From the NCBI RefSeq assembly GCF_000165425.1, contig NW_001799019.1, positions 143,559-207,558 on the forward strand: 64,000 nucleotides of DNA. The letters run 5' to 3'. Shown in pieces: positions 29,219 through 41,000 of this stretch (position 1 is its first letter; each line of letters opens with the position of its first letter). The position numbers and the translations under genes are program-made. Source of the DNA: Paramecium tetraurelia (taxonomy: Eukaryota > Ciliophora > Oligohymenophorea > Peniculida > Parameciidae). The notes beneath the pieces are model-generated. The model had not been told where the DNA came from and searched no databases. It was given only the letters and a program-made list of their open reading frames with translations.

Positions 29219-31032
29219 TCATTCTTCTTAAAAGATACCATTAATCCATTTTCCTGCAATTTTATTACCTTCCTAAGTTAAGAACACTCCAGTTCCATTT
29301 ACCACTCCATTTCTGAAAAGTCCAGTATAGATTTCTTAATTAGATAATGTCAATTGACCATATCCATCCTGTTTCCCTTACTAGAAATCTCCATCATATT
29401 TTATCCACATATTTCCCAATTAATTGAAATCCTTGTAATTGAATGGCGTTTACAACTGTTATGGGTTTTAATTTTTAAGAACTCCTGTACGATGAAATCT
29501 GATCTAATATTTTATATAAAATTTACTGATTTTCATAAAAGTACCCTTCATAAATAATCTCATTATCATCATTAATCAACTTACCCAACCCTTGCTTTTT
29601 GCCACCCTAAAATATTCCTTCATAAGTTAATCCATTGGATAATGATTCCACTCCAAATCCGTCTTAAGTAATGAGTTTCTTACTGCCTCCTTTGGAAGCC
29701 TGTTCAGTTTCAAACTTTTTAAACAAATTCTTTTTTTGTGTTTAAGGTGAATATGATTCTCTCTTTTAAATAATAGACTTAATTAAGAGATAATATTTAT
29801 ACACTTGAGGCTTTTGATTCTTTTGAATTCTTAGACAAGACTTATCGAAGGGATAAGTGTGAGCCTTTTTGCAATAATGACTAATTAGACATTTAGGATT
29901 GAACTTCAGGATGGACAAGAGAATGTTGCTTTGTTGTAAAATGGACCTAATAGATTATTTCTCATAGTTTATACTCTTTTTTCGACTAAACTATATTAGA
30001 AATCTTCATTTGTCCAAATTTGAACTAGTCTTTTGCCATTTAATAATTGTGACAAATTCAATAAATCATCTAACTATAAGAAGTCGCATCTCACTTTGGG
30101 ATCATAATATAACATGGCTTCTAAAAGCAAAGGCAATGCTTCTCCATATCGATCTGATAATTTGTTGATTTATTCATTTAAAAGATTCTGATCTATCATG
30201 TAATCTTAATACAAACTTACACTTTGTCGAACAGAACACAATTCCAAAGTCATCTAATTAAATAGAATTATAATTTACTAAACCCAGTACGAAAACATTG
30301 CTCTTGAAAACATCATAGGGCTCGAACTTCTTATTATGAATCATTTGCCATTGCTCGGGACTCAAGTATGTGTAATCCTGCAATCTGACTTACTCACCAT
30401 TTAGGATTTTATCATATAAAGTTTTGAACTCTAACTCTTGTTCAGTTGAATCAAATAAAGGACTTTAGACTTTTAATGCTATTGCTCCATTAAGCAGATG
30501 AGAGAGATAGATTTTATCAAATTTAAGTGCTGGCAAAGCATGGCCTTTAGATTAGAGAAATGCCTGACTACCAATTAGAGAATCAAGAAAGAATAATATT
30601 TCACTTTCTTCAAAATACATTTTCTTTCTGTATCCTAATTCCTAAGCAAGAGTAGTTTCATAGTAATCTAGAAAGAGTGACAATTTGTATTGGGTGTTAA
30701 AGAATTGATCTATCTATTTGTATTACATTGCTATTTTAAGATAATGATGCAATACCATGTATTATTAAGAGATTAGGATGATTGAATCCATAAAATTTGG
30801 CTTCATAATATTGCAATGCTTATTGAAACTCTTCTTGCTCTGCAAATGTAATAAGTTTATGTACTAATTTAAAATCAAATTTTTTGAGTTCCTTGTATTC
30901 AAGTATATTCACTTAACCATACAAAGGATGCTAATAATCATCTTACACTACTATAAAATCATTGCTAAGTTAGTCAATGATGGTGAGATTGTTGATATCA
31001 AGATGCGATTTGCACTATTAACATGTTCCCAT
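29219..31032 (-). CDS. Degenerate protein kinase with C-terminal MORN repeats
   Basis: The N-terminus MGTCQQCKSHLD offers a possible N-myristoylation Gly plus a CxxC pair. A kinase-like domain follows: a hydrophobic core around NHPNLLII and LSLFLDYYETTLAQEL (hinge region), then a catalytic-loop position that reads SKGHALPALKFDKIYL without the HRD...N triad, no DFG, but a recognisable YLSPEQW in place of APE. It is probably a pseudokinase. A Cys/His-containing linker (CLISHYCKKAHTYPFDKSC) leads to about five MORN repeats (LTYEGIFQGGKKQGLG; YTGLFRNGVVNGTG). Several introns of 23-35 nt are needed, for example 25 nt near 30750 and 28 nt near 30210. Likely role: membrane-tethered scaffold in signalling; inferred. 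Confidence 0.72.
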
Positions 31033-31202
31033 TAATTAAATGAACAAGACTGTTATAATAATTGCTTAATAATCAATTTATTAAATATATTAAGTTACTC
31101 CATTTGAGATGAAGACATACAAATCAGAATTGAATTTTATTATATTCGTCTGAATTGAATGGAGTCATTTAATTGAAATACCCATTATTCATAAATACAA
31201 AT

Positions 31203-32711
31203 TCATCTTATAATTAAATCCCTTGCACTCTTTGAAGTTAAATTTACAACGATATCTTTATTGGGTTAGGTTTCCACATTTTCAGTGTCCACTATCAAAG
31301 GAATATCAGATTGCTGCGTATTCTCACTTCTTGTTTTCATCCTCTGCACAAATGGATTAACTCTGCTAGTTTCTCTTAAACTGATATCATTATTAAAACT
31401 AATCCATGGTTTGCTTTTTATGTTCTGTTCTATAAATTCTTTTCGACACAAAGGACAACACTTCTGTGTCTGTAACCATTTGAATAGACAATGCTAATGA
31501 AATAGATGATAACATGGAGTCAGTGAGCAATGATCTATATGATCTCTTTCTGTCAATTTGCCTTATTGAGGAGGAGCCATAGATTCTAAACAAACCACAC
31601 ATTCAACGAATTCACTTAATTGGGGATATTTGTCTATTAAATCCAAGTAATAAAACTGTGGGAAATACGTTTGGATAAATTCCAACTTAAACCCTTTCAG
31701 AATATCCTCATTTTATTATTGCTGCATTCTTCTTCTCCTTCTGTTGACTCTAAACTCTCGTTGCACTAATCTGATTTACTCTCTTTGTTGTTTTTATCTT
31801 ATCTTCCGAAATATCAGATAGGTGATCAATATGAAACAAGTGAGAAAGATAGATTGAAGGATGATCTATAGATGATAGGGATCACTTTCTAGCAATTATT
31901 CCTTATCATACAATTCAAAATAGAACAAGATTGGAAATGAATGTTAATTGTAAAATCCAATATTCAAAAATGAGCAATTCTCACACATCTACTGATAATA
32001 GATTAGATCGCCCTTTAATTAGTATATCTATTACTGTATTTTCTTTGGAATCATATAAGCATCATAGTGGACATTAGGAACTTCATGATTTTCTATTCCC
32101 TCCATTCCCAATCCCATCAACATCTCAGATGACTGATCCCTTATTCTCAACTTTAAAGTGTCATTCAAATTCAATTATTTGGTTTCAAAACCAATGTATA
32201 TCCATTCAAGAGGTTTAATGATAATATCATATTACATTTGCAAGACAGCAATGGTTCTCTAGAGTTAACAAAACTTCCCAAAATAGCCAGACTTGCACAA
32301 ACACTACTTGTTAATTGAATTACATGTATTACCTTGTTGAATACAAAAGGAAGAGCATTCTCCAGATTGATTCTTGATTAGGATTGAGAAATTAGAGTAT
32401 TGATTATATGATTGATTTAAGTACCCTGCATATATGTACAAATCGATAGCAGACTCAGTAAATATGACGTGGACATCGTTGTTTGTGATGAATGACTCAT
32501 GATCATAATTCAAAGACTGTATTTTATCCTATCCTTCTACATAATAGATATTTTCAAATTATTTATTTGATGATGCCAAAATAAATGGCTGATGCAAATG
32601 CGAATGTAATGTTACTTGAATTTCGAGTGCAGATTGGTTGAAAAGGTAAAGAAAATTAGTTTAGTTTTGTTATGCTTAAGTCAATAGGATTTATAAAATA
32701 ATAAATAACAT
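31203..32711 (-). CDS. EGF-like, transmembrane RING-H2 ubiquitin ligase
   Basis: Intronless frame of 502 residues. Signal peptide MLFIILQILLTQAQ; a lumenal or extracellular region of ~260 residues with several N-x-S/T sites and one EGF-like module (CSSFC...CLCKSGYFGKFC); one transmembrane helix (IILQSIFLTCFILITYLIF); a basic cytosolic stretch; then a RING-H2 finger with CVVCL, CYHLFHQHCLFKWLQ and CPLC spaced as expected for zinc binding and E2 recruitment. The architecture resembles membrane E3 ligases such as the PA-TM-RING group, with EGF in place of the PA domain. It probably ubiquitinates membrane cargo in the endosomal or secretory system. Substrate unknown. Confidence 0.87.
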
Positions 32712-32869
32712 TAATAATTCAAAGAAATAGTTATTAAGTTTATAAATTTTCTAAAAATTGTTTAAATTCTTGCATATTTTTATTAGCCCCCTCCAGAGTC
32801 TCCTTAATTTGATCCCACTTTTGAGATTTCTGACTATTATGAAATTTGCTGCATTTGTATGAATTAGGC

Positions 32870-33503
32870 TCAGTCTTTAATTTTGGAGTAAAATGTCTAT
32901 TCAAAATCACCCCCAAAGGTTTCCTTGGAGACTGGGGTTACTGAACTTGTTTGAGTTTCTACCAAACCTGTTGGGGCTTACTATTAAATCAAAAATCGAT
33001 TACAACATCGAATTTGTCCAATCTCGGCAATGGCCCATCTGGAGGCACTCCTCTAAAGGGTTTGTCTAATTATTTTTCAAGAGTCATCTCCAATAGAACA
33101 CGAGCATATAATAAAGAATTCTATTTCCAAATAAAATTGTGAGTTGGAGTTCTCACTTTATCTAGCCATTGCAATATCCTTATTCTGAGATGTTTATCAT
33201 TGATCTTCTAACAACTATTGTAGATCTTGTTGATAGTGTCACTTAATTCTAAATCCAGAGTTTCTGCTCTTGGAGAATTCATTAATTTAACGGATAATAT
33301 TAATAATTTATCAATCCTCTGCGATCCAACTCCTCCACAATATAATTATTAATGATCTCTTCCTTGGGTATTTCTAAGGGCAAGGGTCTCAACAGCAAAG
33401 CCAATCCTTTCTTCTGACTTTAATGATAGACCTTTCGAAAAGCATCAAAATCTTGATTCCATTTCTGCAACACATTCGTAAATAATTTCTTATATATAAA
33501 CAT
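32870..33503 (-). CDS. Unassigned 195-residue protein
   Basis: From MFIYKKLFTNVLQKWNQ, introns of 20 nt (near 33340) and 26 nt (near 32990) leave 196 codons exactly. The protein is mixed helical and basic, with NDKHLRIRILQWLDKVR and a Pro-rich segment FRGVPPDGPLPRLDKFD near residue 140. The 20-nt intron is among the shortest used in the window. No family recognised. Its start is 43 bp from the stop of the upstream same-strand gene. Confidence 0.58.
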
Positions 33504-33546
33504 TATAAATTATCTATTAAAATGATAATAATAAATGCTATACTAA

Positions 33547-35030
33547 TCATGAATTAAGTAATGAAGGGGATCCCTCTTGTTCTTGTTCTTTTCCTGCTGC
33601 TACTATTGTTAAAGGGGCAGTTGCGAGATTGATTGCTATTTCATCCTCAAGATGTCCCCATAGATTTGTTTGCATTGATGGGATATGGCTATCTTCATCT
33701 ATGCCATGAATTCCAACCTTTTGTTCTTGTGTCTAACAAGCATGTTTATACATTTTTTAACTAATTCTAAATGATCACTTACTTAGATTAACAGTGTGCA
33801 GCCCTTTTGTGACTGTATAATGGCTTCTGATGTTTTATCTGAGGATTTCGATGACGATATTGTTGCTTTTTTACTTAACTTTATCTTTCTGACTATGGAT
33901 GCAAATCTACATACTCAATTAGCAGAGCAACAAGGCTCTTAATTTAATTTTAGGTCCTTGATGTTAAATGTTATTTTTAATTTTGTTGATGAATTGCATA
34001 GTCAATATTTGTTTCCTCATATTTTTTTCAGATATGCGTTTTTGTACTTTAATGTAATTACTGATGGATGGTACTATGTAATTGACTAAGATGACAATCT
34101 AAATCCATTTCTTACATACCCATTCTTTATGCATTTATCTACATTTATCAGTATAACAGATTACTTTAGTTGTATGTTCATCTATTTTTACTTGATTTCT
34201 TTGGCAACATCATGCAAAGCTATCTAGGCAATTCGTTTTAAACTTTACTCCTTCTATATAATTGTCTATTTAAATTTAATTTCTTTTTATCTCTCAGTGT
34301 TACAGGGAGATTCAATTCTTAATTTTCTCGGCAGTGATCTATTAAGGTTAATGAAATTTAAGGATTTCTGTCTTAGCTTACGTTTTCGGATGATTAAATC
34401 AGCTAGCTCTTCTATATCTGAACAGAATTCATCTTTTTTTTTTATTTAAGGTATTTTCCTAGGTATTGGAGGCTTGGCAAACTCATTTTTGATAGTAATT
34501 ACCACATCATTATGTGCTAATATGGCAACGTAAAGTGTAGGATCAAAAAAAGTTGTGCCTTCTTTAGAGTGATATTTGAGCACTCGACCATAAGTTTCGA
34601 TTTCTGCATTGAAACGATTGGGTTATTAGAATTTCACGGAACAAAACAATCGCATTTTAGTATTGGGATCACCTTTTTTTACGTAGATGAATAAGACTAC
34701 TGGTGAATATTTTTCATGGATATCTAGGGAGGTATAAAGGAATTGATTTCTATAGAGAGTGAAGGTAGTTTCACCCCAAACATCCAATTTGTTATTCTAA
34801 ATGAAGTGTTTCTTTCTGCTTGGCAATTCTCTTTGAGTCAGATTATATTCTTTGATATCAAAGGCTCGATGGCTGAATTGATCAAGTAATGCAAATTTAC
34901 TATTCAGATTGAGCTTTTCCTCACTTAGTATGCGAGAATCTAAAATAAGGGAATCAGCTGCACTCGGAGGTTCCGTTGTGAAAATCGAAGGAACAACCGA
35001 TTTTAGATGTTTAGGTTTATAATATAACAT
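33547..35030 (-). CDS. Unassigned protein with a beta-rich N-terminal domain
   Basis: About 470 residues from MLYYKPKHLKSVVPS. Residues ~80-210 form a beta-rich segment (DVWGETTFTLYRNQFLYTSL; SPVVLFIYVKKGD; TLYVAILAHNDVVITIKN) that might be a C2-like sandwich, but I cannot name it. The remainder is basic and helical, ending near LWGHLEDEIAINL. A 22-nt intron near 33760 is clear; at least one more is needed near 34030 to bridge a TGA, most simply 46 nt. The ATG lies only 7 bp downstream of the stop of the giant anoctamin gene. Confidence 0.58.
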
Positions 35031-35037
35031 ATAATTA

Positions 35038-38000
35038 TCAGTCGATTTTATTTTCTCTTTCTTCTTGTCTGCTTAGTTCTATGAATTTGTCCTCTACTCT
35101 TCTGTAGAGTTCATTGTACTCTTTGAAAATGACTTTGCAAATTCTGTATGCCTTTCTATAATAGCCTGTGTTGCCAACTTTAAGTTTGACATCTGTAATT
35201 TTGTCTTGATTCAAGAGTGCTTCTCTCTTCGCTCCTGTTTTGATTTACATTTAGGTATCAAAGTCTAAAAGGATAGTTTGTTTTTTGGTGAGTCTCTGCT
35301 TGTTCATGGAAATTCTCTCTTGTTGTTTTCTTTCTGTGAATTTTTATAGTTTTTATAGCAAATACACTTCGAATCCATTGTTTTTGTAATCATCGAAATA
35401 CTTCCCTAATTGTTCATTACGTAAATAGATTTGGACAGTAATCTTATATCTCTGGTCGTAAGTCAAGGTATTGAATAGACTATGAGAAGGACAATCCAGT
35501 ATGATTTTGATGTTGTCTTCTTAAACTCTTTCCAGATTTTCACAGAGTAAGGCATACCCTTCATAAATCATGACCCCATATGGATGTTCACAGGTGGGAC
35601 ACAACTATAAGATAAGGGATGAAGATATTTACCTTTTCTAGATTGGATAATGATCTATCCAACATGATTTATGCTTGATACAGTCTGTTGGCTATGAATG
35701 CTATTCTGTATTAGAGGATATCGCAGTAGACAATGCTAAAATGTTCAGTGACATTTACGGAGTTGAAATATTCTTTATAGAACCTATAACATTGATCTAG
35801 CAAATCGAAAGTCCATTGTGTGATGAGTGTTTCACTGAGCCTCTCTTCAATATCATCTGGTGTATAGAATTTATATGGGAGATGAGATTTGTAAACATAG
35901 GGTTCAAAGAATTCTGCCTCTCTTCTTGTAAAGAAGTATTGACTTTTGAATGCCATTTTAAAGGACTAGAATCCATTATATCCTCTTTCTTTGTGAATGA
36001 GTATAAATTCAGCATAGATCATGAGAGCATCTACGTAGAGTATACTCTTCCTTCCCATTGTTTTACGGATCTTTTCTAGGATTCTAATGATGGATTAGAA
36101 GAGTCTATGTAAATCTGTATCTTTCTCGTGCATTCGACTGTAGTATTTATAGATTCTGCATCTTGATCTTAAGGTGAAATAATGATTGAATTGATTCAAT
36201 TGATCCAATAGTAGACTGTCATTTGTGAATTTGTCACGGAAAGATCCAGAGATATGTTAGACTGGCAATTTTAGATCTTCATATAAGTTCTATTGACCCA
36301 GATATCTCCTGGCTGCTCTTTCAAAGAAGAGGGATGCACGTTGTGTTTGTCTGATAAACAAGAAGTAAGTGCCAATAGAATACTCAAAGTAAGTTCTGGC
36401 ATAATCCTCTTGGTTGTTTAATTTCACATAATGATTATAGAGCATTTGGAAGTGATTGTGAGCCTCTTTGTACATTCCAACCAAGGCATAATATTCTAAT
36501 AGTTTCCACTCGCATTAATAATAGATTAATTTGTATTTCTGGAATGCCTCCAATTATTTTGGTTTTGCATAATCCAAAATGTTCAAAGCATGATCATCCC
36601 AAATAATCTTTGTGGTTGGAAACTCATTCATTCTTAATTTAGCTTATTCTGCAGTGTTTGTGACTATGTCTACACAGGCTAATAAGGCTGTCTTTCTAGT
36701 CTTCAACAATTGGGGACCACACGAAAATATATTCAAAAATAGCTTCATTATGGCGACTTTGCATTTTGCTCCCAATAGATTTGGATCATCATTCTCCATT
36801 TTCTACGAAAAGACCTATTACACTTATCGACTGAATCTCTCATCATAGAGAATCAAGGCATATTGGACATCCAAACATTTCAAGGCTGCTATGGGATCTC
36901 CACTCTCTTCTAATAATTGAGATTGGACAACAAAAAGATCATTCAAACAGATGGATTTCTTTTCCATCTATCTTTTATCAACTGGAATTGAGATATCTTT
37001 GTAATCTATCAATTCCTTCTATTTAATCTTATCTTCAATATCGCAGATTTCAGAAAGCAGATTTAGAGATAGATCTTAAAGGTATTGATTCAAAGTAGTC
37101 AAAATGAAGAACTTTATCTCAAAATTCTTATCAATATAATCGTTATTCTCCTTATCCTTATATTCTTCCAACAATAATTTCACAAAGAAGATCTTGAATT
37201 ATTGTTATAACTATTTGCAATCATACTTTTGGGATGCAATTTCAATTAACTTAAATGCCAACTTGCACACTAATTATGCATACAAATTATTTAGATCGAA
37301 CACAAAAGTTATAAACAGATTCTTCCATGACAAATCACTTAATTAGAATTTAACATCGTGTTACAATTCTATCATTTTGTTATTCTTCATTTACCATGCA
37401 TCAATCAATCTATCTATGGTGCACTTCGTATTATCCAAAACACTCTTGGCTTATGAGTATTTCTATTTAGCAAACAGTTATTTGGCAACTAAGAAATGAT
37501 ACCTATTCCTTAACTATTACTCATTTATCTCTAAATAGAGTTCGTAATCCATGTCCATCTGTAGGTTGCACTCTAATTCAAAAAACAATTGACTCAGGTA
37601 ATCATTCTACCTTGAGAATGACTTTGGCATATGCTAATAGGACTTCAACAACAGTCTTTATTGTCCCTCCTCTGAATTCTTATCGTATTGTGTAATCATT
37701 CCATAATTTATTATGCCCAATTGTAAGTTTATGATCTACAACAATTTAAATTACAAGTAATCAACGAGAAAGAGGTTTTTGTCACTATATTAATACAGAA
37801 TTTGGAGATAATCCTCCACGAAGTGAATATTATAATTGTAGTATAAGAGATTGATGCAACACTCAAGATTGTACAACCCTATCAAAGCCAACTCCTTATG
37901 TTTACTCTATGTTGACTTGTACTTCTGAATCCAATAATTCAAGTAATCATAGTTATTTTAATAGTGATCTAAACACCATTGAGTTTAAGATTGTAGAGTC

Positions 38001-41000
38001 AGAGTTTCCTAATGAACCAACTGTTCAAATAGACACTGCTCATCTGAAGGCTTGATAATGACACATTTTTTCATTGCCTCATGGTATTACTCGCTTTCAA
38101 TGTGCAATTTAATCAATAAATTACGTATTTTCAAATTATAGTACTCAGATTGGCAATCCAACTTACTCAAATATTGAATACTCTAGAGTCTGTCCTTCTG
38201 AATTTTCCCAATATTTATATGTAGAATTAGTTGTCTTAAGGGATTGTTACTGAATTTTAAGGCTTTATTGAACAACTCGATTGCATACGATGAATTCTAT
38301 TTAAACATTTCTCCGTAGGCCTATAGAAATAAAAACTTGATTCGTATCTACTCTAATTTCTTATGCAAGGCTTCGTAATTCTCTTTCTGTACTCTCAACC
38401 GCTTTCTGATGAGTAATTTATCACTTTGCTAATCGAAATCATCCAAAATACTTGGAGATGCGTATCTCTCAATCTTGGTTATGAATTGATAGATATCACT
38501 TAGATTTGGTTGGTAGGATATGGAATAAATACCTTGCAAGGTTAGATTATTAAAGAAGTAATAAAGCTGTTTGTAAAACTCAAATTAGATGAAGTCCAAC
38601 ATTAATTTCTGGTGATGTGCTTTGTCGCAATAAAAGGCGAAGTTCTTAGATATGTGAGTCATATAATATTCTTTATTGTAAATGCTAGAGGCAATGGAAT
38701 CAGTTACAGTCAATTCTTCTTAGAATTACTTGAATAACTTGAATTTATACAACATATCCATTTTGAATAGTTGTTGAGACAAGACTTGATGCAATTTCTG
38801 TGTTTCCAATTGATTGGATAATTCATTCTAATCATATAATTTCAGATCTTAATAATTGATATCCGATATTTTCGAATCCTCAATTAGTTACTGTGATAAT
38901 CTTTCATTTTCCAAAAACAATTCTTCATTTCCACACTCTGTTTTGCATAATTATTTAAAGTAATTGTAGGGTTTCCTTTGATTTTCAGATAATAACATAT
39001 CCGAAATGATAGTGAATACAATAGGATATTTGTTCATTAATCTTGCTTAATGTTCAATGAGATAATCTTTGTTGGTTTCAATCTAACCTAGAGTCATCAT
39101 ATAAACAACAATCATGGCTGCATTGTACACCATTTTGGATAGATTGTTATTGTTTTCTTCAGTTGGAATATATAGTTTCTCCTTTTCAATATCCCTATTT
39201 CCACACATCATCCAATGGAAAGTGTAGCCAATTTAATTCTTATTCCTATTTGCATAAATGGACTTTGGAGTAATTACTCGTTTATCCTTCCAATGAGGAA
39301 TAGAATTCAATAAGTTGAGTAAGAACAATAGCAATTCCTTCTTCTTATAGGTCATATTGACTGATTGTCTAAACTTAATGGTGTCAAACAAAGTCCATCC
39401 ATTCAATAATTCATATCTTGAATCCATAATTTTGCCAACGACTCCTTTACTCTATGGGAAATAGAAGTGATCGAACATTGTAAACTCCTACAAGATCAAA
39501 TCTTCAAATAAGACATTTTTATGTTGTAAATCAATTTCAATGACTTCCAGTATTTTTAATTGATACTATTGAAGTATCAACCAAACTTCCTTTTGTTTGT
39601 CCTTCTCTATCATTTTGATCATCTTAAAATCAAGATTTCTCATCTGAGCCTTCTGATTTTGAATAAACAAACTCTTCAATTCCGATTAATCTAAATACAA
39701 ATAATTGGGAACCTCTTAATGATATAACTAACTTTGTATCGCTTCAATCTTCCGAGTTTTCAAAGAGTACAAATCTTCAATACTTCTTACTAACTCTGAT
39801 TTGTATTGGTTAACTTGCACATACTAATCCCTAGATTGAATCAACAATTTGAGGATCTCCTGAGAACTACTCTTGCTGATATCCAAACAGGAGATCTCCT
39901 CAAATATCCTAGGTCTATCCTTAATAAGTTTATCCTTATTAATTTTGATCATTTATATTGGTATAAGTCTTTGATTCAATTTCAATTTGCTTAGTTTTTA
40001 ATCCAATCTCTTCAGATGTTCAATCATATCCTTGGCTCTTAAGATGGGAACCTACCTTCGAAACTACCCAAACCAAACTCCCTTGCTCTTCAAAATAGCC
40101 ACATTTTTCACCTATTGTAGTGCTTTCTTCTTAGCCACTTGATTAATCCTGGCAGTCTTCTGTTCTCTATCATTATTGTCTTCCATGAGACCAGCCTCTC
40201 TCTTCTCCTCTTACAAACGCTTATATCTATTGAACAACTATCTATAACTTTCAATGAACACTTTCAATTTCCTGATGTTCAAATACTTATACAATATGTA
40301 TCTTCTTTTTTAATACAACCTCCTATAAAGTAATCTCTACTCACACCATTTCAGTGTGTAATACTTCTCAAAGAACCTCAGCAATTTCTTTAATCTGGCT
40401 ATCTTGTCATCGAATTCCTTCTAGGCATGAGCGATCTCAAATTTCTTATAAGGGAAATCAAAATTATGAATGTTCTTCCTCAATATTATTTGTCTCCTCT
40501 TTACCAATAGGATTTCAGGCATTGCCTCCCTCTACGAGTCCTCCTCCTTCTGTTTCTATGCTATCTCCATTTAAGATTCATCATCATCATCGTCATCATC
40601 CTCCTCCTAGATCAACTACTTCTACTTCTTCTCCACTTTCAAAATAGTTCCATAGGGTTTGAACAATACATACTTTGAGAGTGTGTTTCTGTCGGACTTT
40701 AATCTCTTCATCTTACTTGTCTTCTTCTTAAAATGTTCTATAGTAGATTTCAATAGATAGGTTTGTCGTTTCATAATCGAAATAAACTCATAGGTTGCCT
40801 CTGGAATCAACCCTTCCAATATGAATCTCAAGGCAAATGCTATCAAAATGATGATCAAAAACATAGTCACATCCTTAATCAATGGTGGAGTAGGCCCATT
40901 TCGATCAGGATGCAACTTCCCCATCAGAAATACAACACCTGTATTGAAGATTATACTGAAATTTGCCAAGAATTCCAAGAGCAAACTCCAAATACCAATG

